Shown: positions 42,382 to 49,874 of the stretch, piece by piece
Position numbering within the stretch: the stretch's first letter is position 1
How the letters are laid out: every line of letters begins with the position of its first letter
NCBI GenBank assembly: GCA_902780695.1
Contig: CACZGM010000022.1
Coordinates: 1-53,196, forward strand
Direction of reading: 5' to 3'
DNA from: an uncultured Ruminococcus sp.
GTDB lineage: Bacteria > Bacillota > Clostridia > Oscillospirales > Ruminococcaceae
DNA: 53,196 bases
Program-made: the position numbers and the translations under genes
The notes under the pieces: model-generated
Told to the model about the DNA's origin: nothing
Databases searched by the model: none
What the model saw: only the letters and a program-made list of their open reading frames with translations

Positions 42382-43399
42382 CTGCCTCACCTCCCGTCAG
42401 AAATGCCGCCATAAGCCTGCCGACGGCTTTTATGTCTTCCGTATCGACGACCTCGACCGGTGTATGCATATATTTCAGCGGTATGGAGATCAGTCCGGTT
42501 CTTATGCCGCCGCGTGATACCGAGATATCGTCCGCGTCGGTCCCGGTATCGCGCCCCATTACCTCTGTCTGATACGGTATTTTCTTATCCGCCGCGAGCT
42601 TTTTCAGCTCTGCGGTGATCTCCCTGTCGAGTACCGGCGAAATGCCTATCATAGCGCCCTTGCCCATTTCTCCGCACTCGTGCTTCTTCGCGTCGGAGGT
42701 ATAAGCAAAGCTCACGTCCGTTGCAAGTGCGATATCGGCACGGCTTCCGAACGCGGATATTATCGCGCCCCTGCTGCCGACCTCCTCCTGCGATGCGAAC
42801 AGGACTTCAATATTGTAAGGCAGCTCCCTGCCGCTGACAAGCTCCAGCGCGTGCAGTACCGCGGCGACTCCCGCGCGGTCGTCGAGCGCTTTGGCTGTGC
42901 GTCTTGTGCCTATGAGCTTTGCAAGCCTGTTGTCTATAGTGACACGGTCGCCCGGCGCGACGGTCTTTTCCGCGGCCTCACGACTCGGAAAGCCGACATC
43001 GATTGCGATATCCTCGGTCTTGGGAGCCTTGTCGCCGTCTTTCGCGACATGGGGCGGCAGCGTGCAGATAACGCCTTTTATATCACCGCTCCCGCAGTGT
43101 ACGGTGACGGTCTGCGCCGCGTACAGTCTCCTGTCCGTTCCGCCGCAGCTGCCGACCTTGAGGAATCCGTCGTCGTCGATGTATGTCACTATAAATCCTA
43201 TCTCGTCTATATGCGCTTCGAGCATTACGGTCGGTTTGCCGTTGTTTCTGTCGCCGATAAAGCCCGTTACGCAGCCGAACTTATCTGCCGCCGCATCGGG
43301 GGCGTACTTCGCGAGCAGCTTCCGCGCCGCTTCGCAGGCACTGTCCTCTGCGCCGGAAACACCGTCCGCTGCACAGAGTATTTCAAGTATTTCGTCCAT
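42374..43399 (-). CDS. M42-family metallo-aminopeptidase (first of two)
   Basis: 341 aa, paralogous to the next gene. Motifs: LEAHIDEIGFIVTYID, AKALDDRAGVAAVLHAL, ASQEEVGSRGAI, ATDVSFAY and LKYMHTPVEVV. Start at 43399 with AAAGGAAAC; an earlier in-frame ATG at 43429 has no site. The pair may assemble into one mixed particle, as has been seen for other M42 paralogs; that is inference from tandem arrangement. Confidence 0.92.
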   Translation of the reverse strand: MDEILEILCAADGVSGAEDSACEAARKLLAKYAPDAAADKFGCVTGFIGDRNNGKPTVMLEAHIDEIGFIVTYIDDDGFLKVGSCGGTDRRLYAAQTVTVHCGSGDIKGVICTLPPHVAKDGDKAPKTEDIAIDVGFPSREAAEKTVAPGDRVTIDNRLAKLIGTRRTAKALDDRAGVAAVLHALELVSGRELPYNIEVLFASQEEVGSRGAIISAFGSRADIALATDVSFAYTSDAKKHECGEMGKGAMIGISPVLDREITAELKKLAADKKIPYQTEVMGRDTGTDADDISVSRGGIRTGLISIPLKYMHTPVEVVDTEDIKAVGRLMAAFLTGGEADV

Positions 43400-43488
43400 A
43401 TTGTTTCCTTTCGTTTTCTGTAAAATCAAGTCTTATCCATTATAGCACGTTGCGCCCGCATTTACAAGTGCGGAGTATAAGATTTTAT

Positions 43489-43517
43489 GCATAAACCCGG
43501 AAATTATGGTAAGAATA
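43489..43517 (+). promoter_or_regulatory. Sigma-F-type promoter before spoIIQ
   Basis: GCATA (43489-43493), 14-nt spacer, GGTAAGAATA (43508-43517), which fits the forespore consensus GYATA...GGnnAnAHTR at every fixed position. It lies 66 nt before the spoIIQ-like start. Confidence 0.7.
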
Positions 43518-43582
43518 TTTCCGTAAAGACGTGATGTCTTGAAATGCTCTTACATCAACGGAAAAAGAAAGGAACGGAAAAA

Positions 43583-44308
43583 ATGAAAAAGATCAGATTC
43601 ACAAACGGCATACAGGGCAAGGGCTTTGCGGCGGCTCTTGTACTGAGCATCTGCGCGGTCGGGCTGTCAACATACGCCGCGTACAACGGTGCCGTGCGAA
43701 ATGTAAGCACCGGCACAAAGCAGGAAAAATACGACGATAACGTGTTTATCTTTACCGAACCTGCGGAGACCGTCAACGCGGAGAAGTCCGGAGTGCCGAA
43801 GGAGACGGAGAAAAAGACGGAAGAAGAGATCGTTGTGCCGATAGAGGAGGAGCCCGCCGAGGTAGCGCTTGCTGATGAAGCAGGGCTGATATTCAGGAGT
43901 GCCAGGACTGTGCCGATAGCCGACGGCAAGGTGATAAACCCGTACAGCGGCGGTGAGCTTGTAAAGAGCGAGACACTCGGCGTATGGAAGACACATGACG
44001 GCGTGGATATTGCCGCTCCGCTCGGAACGGCGGTTTCTGCCATGATGAAGGGTACCGTTACCGAAGTGAAGAACGACCCGCTCTGGGGAGTTTCGGTCAC
44101 GATAGACCACGGCGACGGCGTTATCGGCTATTACTCGAACCTTGATACGAACGTGAGTGTAAAAGCGGGACAGGAAGTCGCCATGGGCGAGATAATCGGG
44201 CAGATCGGCAATACCGCCGATATCGAGTGCAAGCTCGAACCGCATCTCCACTTCGGTGTGACGGTCGGCGGTGCGTGGACAGACCCCATGAAATTCGTAG
44301 AGAGTTGA
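43583..44308 (+). CDS. spoIIQ: SpoIIQ-like M23 peptidase-domain protein
   Basis: 241 aa: cytosolic N-terminus, one membrane anchor (GFAAALVLSICAVGLSTYAA, about 12-31), a Glu/Lys-rich linker, and a LytM/M23 domain (about 120-238). Zinc ligands appear complete: His and Asp in KTHDGVDIAAP and HLH in EPHLHFGV. The WKTHDGVDIAAPLGT...VKNDPLWGVSVTIDHGDG pattern resembles SpoIIQ, the forespore half of the channel spanning the two sporulation membranes; clostridial SpoIIQ keeps catalytic residues, unlike that of Bacillus subtilis. The sigma-F-type promoter supports this call. Start at 43583 with AAAGGAACGG. Confidence 0.82.
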   Translation: MKKIRFTNGIQGKGFAAALVLSICAVGLSTYAAYNGAVRNVSTGTKQEKYDDNVFIFTEPAETVNAEKSGVPKETEKKTEEEIVVPIEEEPAEVALADEAGLIFRSARTVPIADGKVINPYSGGELVKSETLGVWKTHDGVDIAAPLGTAVSAMMKGTVTEVKNDPLWGVSVTIDHGDGVIGYYSNLDTNVSVKAGQEVAMGEIIGQIGNTADIECKLEPHLHFGVTVGGAWTDPMKFVES

Positions 44309-44419
44309 GAGACTTTTCAGAGACTTTGAAAGATTTTGAGACGGGGCGCTGAGTCTGTCGGTCAGCCTCTCTGGCGCAAGCGCCACCTCCCCGCGTACGG
44401 TAAGACACCCCGGACCCCG

Positions 44420-44446
44420 CAAGCCCCCTTTGAAAAAGGGGGCTTG
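44420..44446. repeat. Short intergenic hairpin
   Basis: Perfect 12-bp arms caagcccccttt/aaagggggcttg with a 3-nt loop, followed by accccctaaac. It is similar in style to the hairpin at 31598 and may be a small dispersed element. The surrounding 284-nt gap also holds ctctctggcgcaagcgccac palindromes; no gene is seen. Confidence 0.55.
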
Positions 44447-44561
44447 ACCCCCTAAACAGATTGCTGTATTTCAGAGCACAGATTTATTTCGGGTACAGAC
44501 TAAAACGCAGTGGGGTTGGCGATATTTCAATCAGATCAACTATCAGAGTAACAAAAAAAGG

Positions 44562-44588
44562 ACCCCCGAAATTTGTATTTTCGGGGGT
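44562..44588 (-). terminator. Terminator of the sigma/anti-sigma unit
   Basis: acccccgaaa/tttcgggggt stem, 7-nt loop; on the minus strand it is followed by tcctttttttg, directly after the stop codon at 44593. Confidence 0.88.
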
Positions 44589-44592
44589 TTGC

Positions 44593-46011
44593 TTATTTGA
44601 TATATTCGTTCATCTTTTCAATGATAGTCTTCTGAAGATCTTCACGCAGATAGGGGATCTGTGAAAGAGATTTTTCCTTTATATCCTTTTGGGTGATACC
44701 CGCAGCCTTCCACTCGTCCGCAGAGTATCTTTCGAGCCACAGCGGGGCATATATCTTCCTGCCCTTTACGATAGCGTAGCCGCTCGCAAATTCGGCGGTT
44801 ACAGAAGCCTTGTCACCTGTCAGAAGTATATTGATCTGTTCTTCCGTAAGATATCCCGCAAGCGCTTCTCTTGCCGTTTCGTCCGGTACGTTGAAGTATT
44901 CGATAAAGGTGTAGATGTTGAAATCCTCATCTATCGCCGTGATATCGCGGAATGACGGAGGGTCGTCGGCGCTTGCCGGAGGAACGTCCTCGTCATCGGG
45001 GGTCGTGGTCGGCTTGGCGAACATACCGATAAATTCTCTCCACTTTTCCCCCATAACGGTATAGTGGGCTCCCCATTGGTCGGTTTCCTCGACTATTATG
45101 CCGTCAACGGTTTTCATCAGGGTCTCGGGTATGGTGTAGAACTGATATATAAACGGTTCCTCGAACTGCATCGTGTCGAAACCGCCGGTTCCCGGGTTTG
45201 CTCTATCTTCCGTTTCTGCGGCAGGTTCAGCTTCTGGATATGCTAAACCGTCCGGCGTTATCCCGGTATAATTTTCGCAATACTCCTCTTCCGCGCTTTC
45301 AAGGCATTCGTCGTAATCTTCGTCATACTGCGGTTCCTCTGCGGCTTCGGGTGCTGCCATTGCCGCTGCCGGTGCTTCGCTTTCCGGGATTTCTTCTTCC
45401 GCAGCTTCCTTTTTGTGCGTTTCGCCCTGTACGGAAAACAGCGAAATTGTATCGTCGCTGCTGCCGCTCAATGAATTCTCGTCTGCCTCGGCGGAATATA
45501 TCTCCGGTGCTGTCGTTGTTGCGAAAAAGACTGCACCGCCCTCGCCGGCATCGCCGCTTGCGTTGTCGGCGGCAATGTACACCTCGGCTGCCTCCGCTTC
45601 CGACGGTTCTTCGTAGTCGTAAATCATTTCCGTGGTATCATCCGGTACGTACGCCCCGATGAAAACATCTCCTGCTCTTGCGCTGCCGTCGTCCGCCGCC
45701 GCCGTTTCGGGAGCAGACGCGATTTCAGCCACAGTCTCCGCTGCCGCTGCTGCGGATGTCACGGCTGCGGTTGTCGGTGCGGCTGTATTTTTTGTGCCGA
45801 TACTGTTGTTGTTCGCGTTCTGTACCACGGCTATCGTTGCGCCTGCCGCTATCACGACAGCCGCGGCGATACCGCCGTATTTTACCGCGTTCATATAGAT
45901 CGGCTTCTTAGGCTTTGCCGCTTCCTCGCTCATCATAGCGGATATCCTGTCGAGTAGCTCCGGAGCCGGCTTAATGCTGTCAAACGATGTATGCAGTTGT
46001 TCTTTAAACAT
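44593..46011 (-). CDS. Probable membrane anti-sigma factor with a long acidic extracytoplasmic region
   Basis: 472 aa from ATG 46011 (AGGAG 9 nt upstream), overlapping the sigma gene end by 8 nt. A short cytosolic part (about 1-40, FKEQLHTSFDSIKPAPELLDRI) would bind the sigma factor; a single helix follows (about 44-66). Residues 70-290 are low-complexity, rich in Ala, Glu, Thr and Ser; the C-terminal ~180 residues look folded (FNIYTFIEYFNVPDETAREALAGYLTEEQI...GRKIYAPLWLERYS). No zinc-binding anti-sigma motif (HxxxCxxC) is present. The anti-sigma role is inferred from gene order and topology. Confidence 0.75.
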   Translation of the reverse strand: MFKEQLHTSFDSIKPAPELLDRISAMMSEEAAKPKKPIYMNAVKYGGIAAAVVIAAGATIAVVQNANNNSIGTKNTAAPTTAAVTSAAAAAETVAEIASAPETAAADDGSARAGDVFIGAYVPDDTTEMIYDYEEPSEAEAAEVYIAADNASGDAGEGGAVFFATTTAPEIYSAEADENSLSGSSDDTISLFSVQGETHKKEAAEEEIPESEAPAAAMAAPEAAEEPQYDEDYDECLESAEEEYCENYTGITPDGLAYPEAEPAAETEDRANPGTGGFDTMQFEEPFIYQFYTIPETLMKTVDGIIVEETDQWGAHYTVMGEKWREFIGMFAKPTTTPDDEDVPPASADDPPSFRDITAIDEDFNIYTFIEYFNVPDETAREALAGYLTEEQINILLTGDKASVTAEFASGYAIVKGRKIYAPLWLERYSADEWKAAGITQKDIKEKSLSQIPYLREDLQKTIIEKMNEYIK

Positions 46012-46519
46012 CAAACTCAACTCCTTTCAGCTTTTCTTTCAGCATATCCCGTCCGCGGGACAGCCGGGTTTTAACGTTTGTCTCGGTGGTGCCGAGGGAT
46101 TTTGCGATCTGCGCTACGCTCATATCCTCATAATAAAACAGGTATATCGCCGTCCGGTACTTTTCCGGCAGCTCCAGCAGCGCCTTCATTACGTCGGACT
46201 TAGTTTCCGCGGCTTTGAGCGCCGGGTCTTCCGCGCCCGCGTTCTCGTCCGGCTCGGAGAGATCCCGGTGCCGGTTATACGCGGAGGCCGCGAAAGAACG
46301 TGTGCAGTTCACGGTTATGCGTATGAGCCACGCTTTGCGGTGCTCTTCATCGTTGTAAGTCTTATCTGCCCTTATGTACCGCAGGAATACCTCCTGCAGG
46401 ATATCGTCCGCGTCAAAGGTGCTGCCCGTCCGCGCATAGGCGAGACGGTACACCATATCGGCGTATTTCCTCATAACGGCATCAAAGCTTTCCCTCGTAC
46501 GCAAGGAAAGTTCTGTCAT
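46004..46519 (-). CDS. ECF (sigma-70 family) RNA polymerase sigma factor
   Basis: 171 aa. Region 2 (FDAVMRKYADMVYRLAYARTGSTFDADDILQEVFLRYIR) and region 4 (LPEKYRTAIYLFYYEDMSVAQIAKSLGTTETNVKTRLSRGRDML) are typical of extracytoplasmic-function sigma factors; region 3 is absent as expected. It is followed and overlapped by a membrane protein gene, the usual anti-sigma position. No convincing autoregulatory ECF promoter (AAC/CGT type) could be picked out in the 98-nt gap upstream. Stimulus unknown. Confidence 0.93.
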   Translation of the reverse strand: MTELSLRTRESFDAVMRKYADMVYRLAYARTGSTFDADDILQEVFLRYIRADKTYNDEEHRKAWLIRITVNCTRSFAASAYNRHRDLSEPDENAGAEDPALKAAETKSDVMKALLELPEKYRTAIYLFYYEDMSVAQIAKSLGTTETNVKTRLSRGRDMLKEKLKGVEFDV

Positions 46520-46568
46520 ATTCTTACCCTCATCATAATCTTCTGTAATCTCTTACGCTCTCAATAAT

Positions 46569-46604
46569 AACACTCCGCAGCCGCGGAAAAGGTTGCAGAG
46601 TGTT
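46569..46604. terminator. Hairpin between lipoprotein and sigma factor genes
   Basis: aacactc...gagtgtt outer arms with gca/tgc inner pairs (13 of 14 positions pair). On the minus strand, the coding direction, only attattg follows, so it is probably a leaky terminator or a processing site. Confidence 0.45.
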
Positions 46605-46618
46605 AAAAATTTTTTAGC

Positions 46619-47611
46619 TTAGATCGCCTTAATGCTTTTTATTGAAGCGGAGGTGTGGCTGGAACCGAACTGGTCATTCCAGCGAAGCGCGATATCACCG
46701 AGCGTTACCTCAACGCGCTTGGTGCAGTCCTCATTCGGGTCACCGAGCAGTCCGATGAGCTCCGTGTTGTCACTCAGACCGTAGTTCAGATTTCCGAGCC
46801 GGAAGCGCGGCGCGTCGCTGTAAACACAAACATTCCCGCCCCAGTACCATTCGTTGGCAGTCTCGCCGTATGTGACCCTGTAATCCATGTCCAGAGTACC
46901 GTACATTGTGTCCGTTCCCGGCGGGTCTATGGGCATCGGCAGACCGCGGTATGAGCTGTCCGGAATGAACAGCACATCTCCGCTGTCAACCGTACCCGGA
47001 TCCGGGACGCTGTAATACCTTATTATGCCGGTGACCGTTATCTCTCCGTCAAGCGTTACTTCCGTAGTGAGAGGCGCGCCGTAATATCCGCCGTTTTCCT
47101 CGTCCTCGCGGAAATACAGCTCCGTTTTGGCGGAATTGACCGTAAGGGCTCCCATTACATCATTCTTCTTGACCTGTACTACCGTTCCCACATCTGCGGT
47201 TGCGCCGCCGTACCGGAGCTCATCGGTGTCAAACAGCTCCGGCTCGCTGTCGCTGTCGTGATACACGCCGGTCGAGTACCGCAGCAGAGCCGTGTCGTAG
47301 GTCGCAAGCCCGTTTTCGTCCACGTCCGCAGCGTCTTCGAGGTAATACTTTTTATCAAATATCCCCGTGTAGATCACTGTTTTTGTGACTTTGAAGCCGG
47401 ACGCGGCTGTCGTTTCGGCTTCCTTTTCGGGCTCCGTTTCCGGTAGCTCGGTTCCGGCGGTCGTTTCAGCCGTCGTTGTCTGTGCGGCTGTCGTTGTCTC
47501 CGCTGTCACGGCAGCCGTGGTTGTGGCTGCCGCAGCGGACTGCGTGTTATTCCCGCACGCCGACAATATGAGCATAAGCGCAAGCGCCGTGCAGGGTATC
47601 GCTTTTTTCAT
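46619..47611 (-). CDS. Thr-rich-linker lipoprotein, paralog 2
   Basis: 330 aa. Lipoprotein signal (KKAIPCTALALMLILSAC), then a Thr/Ala-rich linker (about 22-70), then a beta-rich domain. It shares with the upstream gene the patterns SGDVLFIPDSSYRGLPMP (SGDIRFIPDDSYKGLPMT), VCVYSDAP.F..GNL (VCIYTDAPQFIVGNL), a DC.K.VE.TL stretch and WND.FGS near the C-terminus. Family unknown. The ATG overlaps the upstream stop (TAATG), so the two are translated together. May be surface components read by the neighbouring sigma system (inference). Confidence 0.8.
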   Translation of the reverse strand: MKKAIPCTALALMLILSACGNNTQSAAAATTTAAVTAETTTAAQTTTAETTAGTELPETEPEKEAETTAASGFKVTKTVIYTGIFDKKYYLEDAADVDENGLATYDTALLRYSTGVYHDSDSEPELFDTDELRYGGATADVGTVVQVKKNDVMGALTVNSAKTELYFREDEENGGYYGAPLTTEVTLDGEITVTGIIRYYSVPDPGTVDSGDVLFIPDSSYRGLPMPIDPPGTDTMYGTLDMDYRVTYGETANEWYWGGNVCVYSDAPRFRLGNLNYGLSDNTELIGLLGDPNEDCTKRVEVTLGDIALRWNDQFGSSHTSASIKSIKAI

Positions 47612-48630
47612 TACAGTACCTTCATATCCTTGATAACGCCGGTGCAGGAGTAGAACGAACCGAAATTGTCGTTCCAGCCGAGGTGTACATTGGAAAGGGT
47701 GATCTCCACTTTCTTGGAGCAGTCTGCGTTTCCGCCGTCAAGCAACTCATACAGATCGCTCCTGTCGGAGTAATCCTGCATAAGGTTGCCGACGATGAAC
47801 TGAGGGGCGTCGGTGTAGATGCAGACGCCGCCTCCGTAAACGGGATTTACATATCCGTCCTCGCCCTCGCCTGCGTGGTAGTCAAAGTCGGTGACACCGA
47901 AGTTAGTTTCCATTCCCGTAATGTCAAAAGTCATGGGAAGTCCCTTGTAGCTGTCGTCGGGTATGAACCTGATATCGCCGGAAGCAAGTCCGTACTGCTC
48001 GTTGAAGTAGTAGCGCACATAACCGGTAAGAACAACGTCTTCCTCAATGTCCATATCTATGGTGCCGGGCAGGAAACCTTCCGTTGCATCGAACTCATAT
48101 TTCTGGGCATCGCTGTTCCACGGTGCTCTGAGGGATGTGGCAATGTTTTTCAGAGTATAGCCGCCTATGGTATCGCCGTCGCGTACAAATACGGTCTCCT
48201 TGTCCTCTGCCTTGGGTCCGGAGTAATTGAATTCATCGGTCTCAAAATAGTCCGGCGAAGTCAGGCTGTCAATATACAGACCGGAAGAAAGGCGTACTGT
48301 TGTGTAGGGAACAACAACTGCGCCGAAGTCGGGATTTTCGGTGCCGTCCTCACGGTAATAGCTGTTGCCGAAAGCGTCATTGAATATCGCTGTCTTGCCG
48401 GAATTGTCCTCGGTCTCCACGGCTTCCGTCTCTGCGGGTGCCGCTTCCGTTTCTGCCTCGGCAGAGGTCTCGGCTGCGGTCGTCGTTGTGGTCTCGGCAG
48501 ATGTGGTCGTTGTCTCGGCGGGAGCTGCCGTTGTTGCAGCGGCAGTTGTTGTCTGCTGTGCGTTATTTCCGCAGGCGGATACCGCGAGTATAGCGGCAAT
48601 TAAGGAAGCGGTTAAGATTCTTTTTTTCAT
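47611..48630 (-). CDS. Thr-rich-linker lipoprotein, paralog 1
   Basis: 339 aa. Lipoprotein signal (KKRILTASLIAAILAVSAC) followed by a Thr/Ala/Glu linker to about residue 75 and the same C-terminal domain as the next gene (about 35-40 per cent identity by eye, strongest over the last 170 residues). GGAGGTAAC precedes the ATG. The leader has a long hairpin at 48662-48701. No recognised family; predicted to be displayed on the outer face of the membrane. Confidence 0.8.
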   Translation of the reverse strand: MKKRILTASLIAAILAVSACGNNAQQTTTAAATTAAPAETTTTSAETTTTTAAETSAEAETEAAPAETEAVETEDNSGKTAIFNDAFGNSYYREDGTENPDFGAVVVPYTTVRLSSGLYIDSLTSPDYFETDEFNYSGPKAEDKETVFVRDGDTIGGYTLKNIATSLRAPWNSDAQKYEFDATEGFLPGTIDMDIEEDVVLTGYVRYYFNEQYGLASGDIRFIPDDSYKGLPMTFDITGMETNFGVTDFDYHAGEGEDGYVNPVYGGGVCIYTDAPQFIVGNLMQDYSDRSDLYELLDGGNADCSKKVEITLSNVHLGWNDNFGSFYSCTGVIKDMKVL

Positions 48631-48661
48631 TTTCGGTTACCTCCGTTATCAGATGCTTTTT

Positions 48662-48701
48662 CGTGGTATCTTCCCCGGCATGAAGCGGAGAAGACACCAC
48701 G
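48662..48701 (-). promoter_or_regulatory. Leader hairpin of the lipoprotein pair
   Basis: cgtggtatcttc pairs with gaagacaccacg (11 of 12), 16-nt partly paired loop, about 32 nt before the ATG on the minus strand. Candidate leader regulator or stabiliser. Confidence 0.5.
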
Positions 48702-48958
48702 ACACTTGTTATTTCTTACGAAATTTGATATCAGATTTCACAAAAATGTGAGATTTGACTGCAAAAAAATGTTGAATGTGTTATAATATAGTATATTTCA
48801 CTTCTCTGCATTCCGCTTATATATACGCGAAAAAAAGCGAAAGGTTTCGCGCCGGATTGTATTATATCAGTTTTTTGCGAATTTGTAAACAAATTTACGG
48901 AGAATAATCCGAAAATACCGCAAATTTCACAAAATTTATAAAAAACCCGTGTGCAGCC
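48702..48958. other. AT-rich divergent intergenic region
   Basis: Most of the 405-nt gap between the lipoprotein pair and flgM. It holds a TCACA-N4-TGTGA palindrome (48738-48751), a TATAAT box at about 48782 without a well-placed -35, and long A/T tracts. No gene is visible. A promoter for the lipoprotein pair must be here but I cannot place it with confidence. Confidence 0.45.
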
Positions 48959-48985
48959 TAAAGTTTTTGAGGGTCTTGACGATAA
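48959..48985 (+). promoter_or_regulatory. Sigma-28 (flagellar) promoter of flgM
   Basis: TAAAGTTT (48959-48966) is a perfect -35, the spacer is 11 nt, and GACGATAA (48978-48985) matches 7 of 8 positions of GCCGATAA. A sigma-A-like TTGACG...TATTGT overlaps it just downstream (from 48976), so dual control is possible. Confidence 0.8.
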
Positions 48986-49035
48986 TATATATGTAATGTA
49001 TTGTCTGTGATTTATCTGCAAAGGAGTGAAGATAT

Positions 49036-49314
49036 ATGGAGATAAATAACCTGCATTTAAACTCTATCGGCGCATACAAGAGGTACAGCAAACCCGTATC
49101 CGCCAAGAAGACCGGTTCTTCCGCAGGGACCGCGGCTAACACCGATAAGGTAGAGTTCAATTTCGGGCGTTCTCTCGCCGCGGCTCAGACCGCTGCCGCT
49201 TCCCGTGCCAACGCACCCGCAAGCGAGGAGAGACTTGCCGCTCTCGCCGAAAAATATGCCGGCGATAACTGCCCCGTTTCGTCCGAAGCGGTAGCTGCCG
49301 CAATAATCGCCTGA
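49036..49314 (+). CDS. flgM: Anti-sigma-28 factor FlgM
   Basis: 92 aa, mostly disordered N-terminus, then a C-terminal pattern TDKVEFNFGRSL...ANAPASEERLAALAEKYAGDNCPVSSEAVAAAII, matching the divergent FlgM of clostridia (D-K/R-V-E-x-S, then a short Y-x-x-D-x-x-P-V-S-S-x-x-V-A-x-A-I). It holds sigma-28 until the hook is done and FlgM is exported. Its own promoter is of the sigma-28 type, giving feedback. First in flgM-flgN-flgK-flgL, which supports the call despite weak similarity. AAGGAGTG precedes the ATG. Confidence 0.8.
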   Translation: MEINNLHLNSIGAYKRYSKPVSAKKTGSSAGTAANTDKVEFNFGRSLAAAQTAAASRANAPASEERLAALAEKYAGDNCPVSSEAVAAAIIA

Positions 49315-49367
49315 CCGCGGCTCTGCGCCCGGGAGGGTATTCGTTGAATTAAAAGGAGGCTATGGAA

Positions 49368-49844
49368 ATGACAACAGATGTCGCTAAGGAAGTAATATCC
49401 TTCATGGAGAAATACAACAGGCATTTCGAGGCGCTGTCCGCTTTCGTTTCCGAAAAGCGCGCAAAGGTCATCGCCGATGAGCTCACATGGCTGCTGGACT
49501 CACTTACGGTCGAGCAGAAGTTCATAATGGAAGGAAATGACCTCGAAGCAAAGCGCCTCGTCCTTTTTGATAAGCTCGGACTTGCCGGTAAAAAGGCAAG
49601 AGAGCTTGTTGATGAATGCCCGCCGGAGCTTAAGAACAAGCTCTTGCTTGAGTGCAGCGCCATGGAAAAGTATGTGGAGACGATAAAATCTACAAACGCG
49701 GATATCATCGAGATAATAGAGAGAAAGCTCTCCGTGCAGGAGAAGCTCATCAACCGCACACACTCCACATCTTCCACCTATACCGGGAAGGGCGTCAAGG
49801 TCACAAAGCACAACACCTCGGGCGGATTTTTCGGCAATGTCTGA
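49368..49844 (+). CDS. flgN: Flagellar export chaperone FlgN
   Basis: 158 aa, almost entirely helical with a long coiled-coil (about 5-140), typical of FlgN, the chaperone that escorts the hook-junction proteins FlgK and FlgL to the export gate. The ending GKGVKVTKHNTSGGFFGNV is of the kind seen in FlgN. The ATG at 49368 is 8 nt after AAGGAGG; the ATG at 49362 is too close. The gene sits immediately before the flgK and flgL genes it serves. Confidence 0.8.
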   Translation: MTTDVAKEVISFMEKYNRHFEALSAFVSEKRAKVIADELTWLLDSLTVEQKFIMEGNDLEAKRLVLFDKLGLAGKKARELVDECPPELKNKLLLECSAMEKYVETIKSTNADIIEIIERKLSVQEKLINRTHSTSSTYTGKGVKVTKHNTSGGFFGNV

Positions 49845-49874
49845 ATCCGTCTGCGCAGGAAGGACTGATTAACC

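Noticed and set aside
48738-48751. CRP-type operator
   Set aside because: The half-sites are in the reverse order (TCACA before TGTGA) with a 4-nt centre, unlike TGTGA-N6-TCACA.
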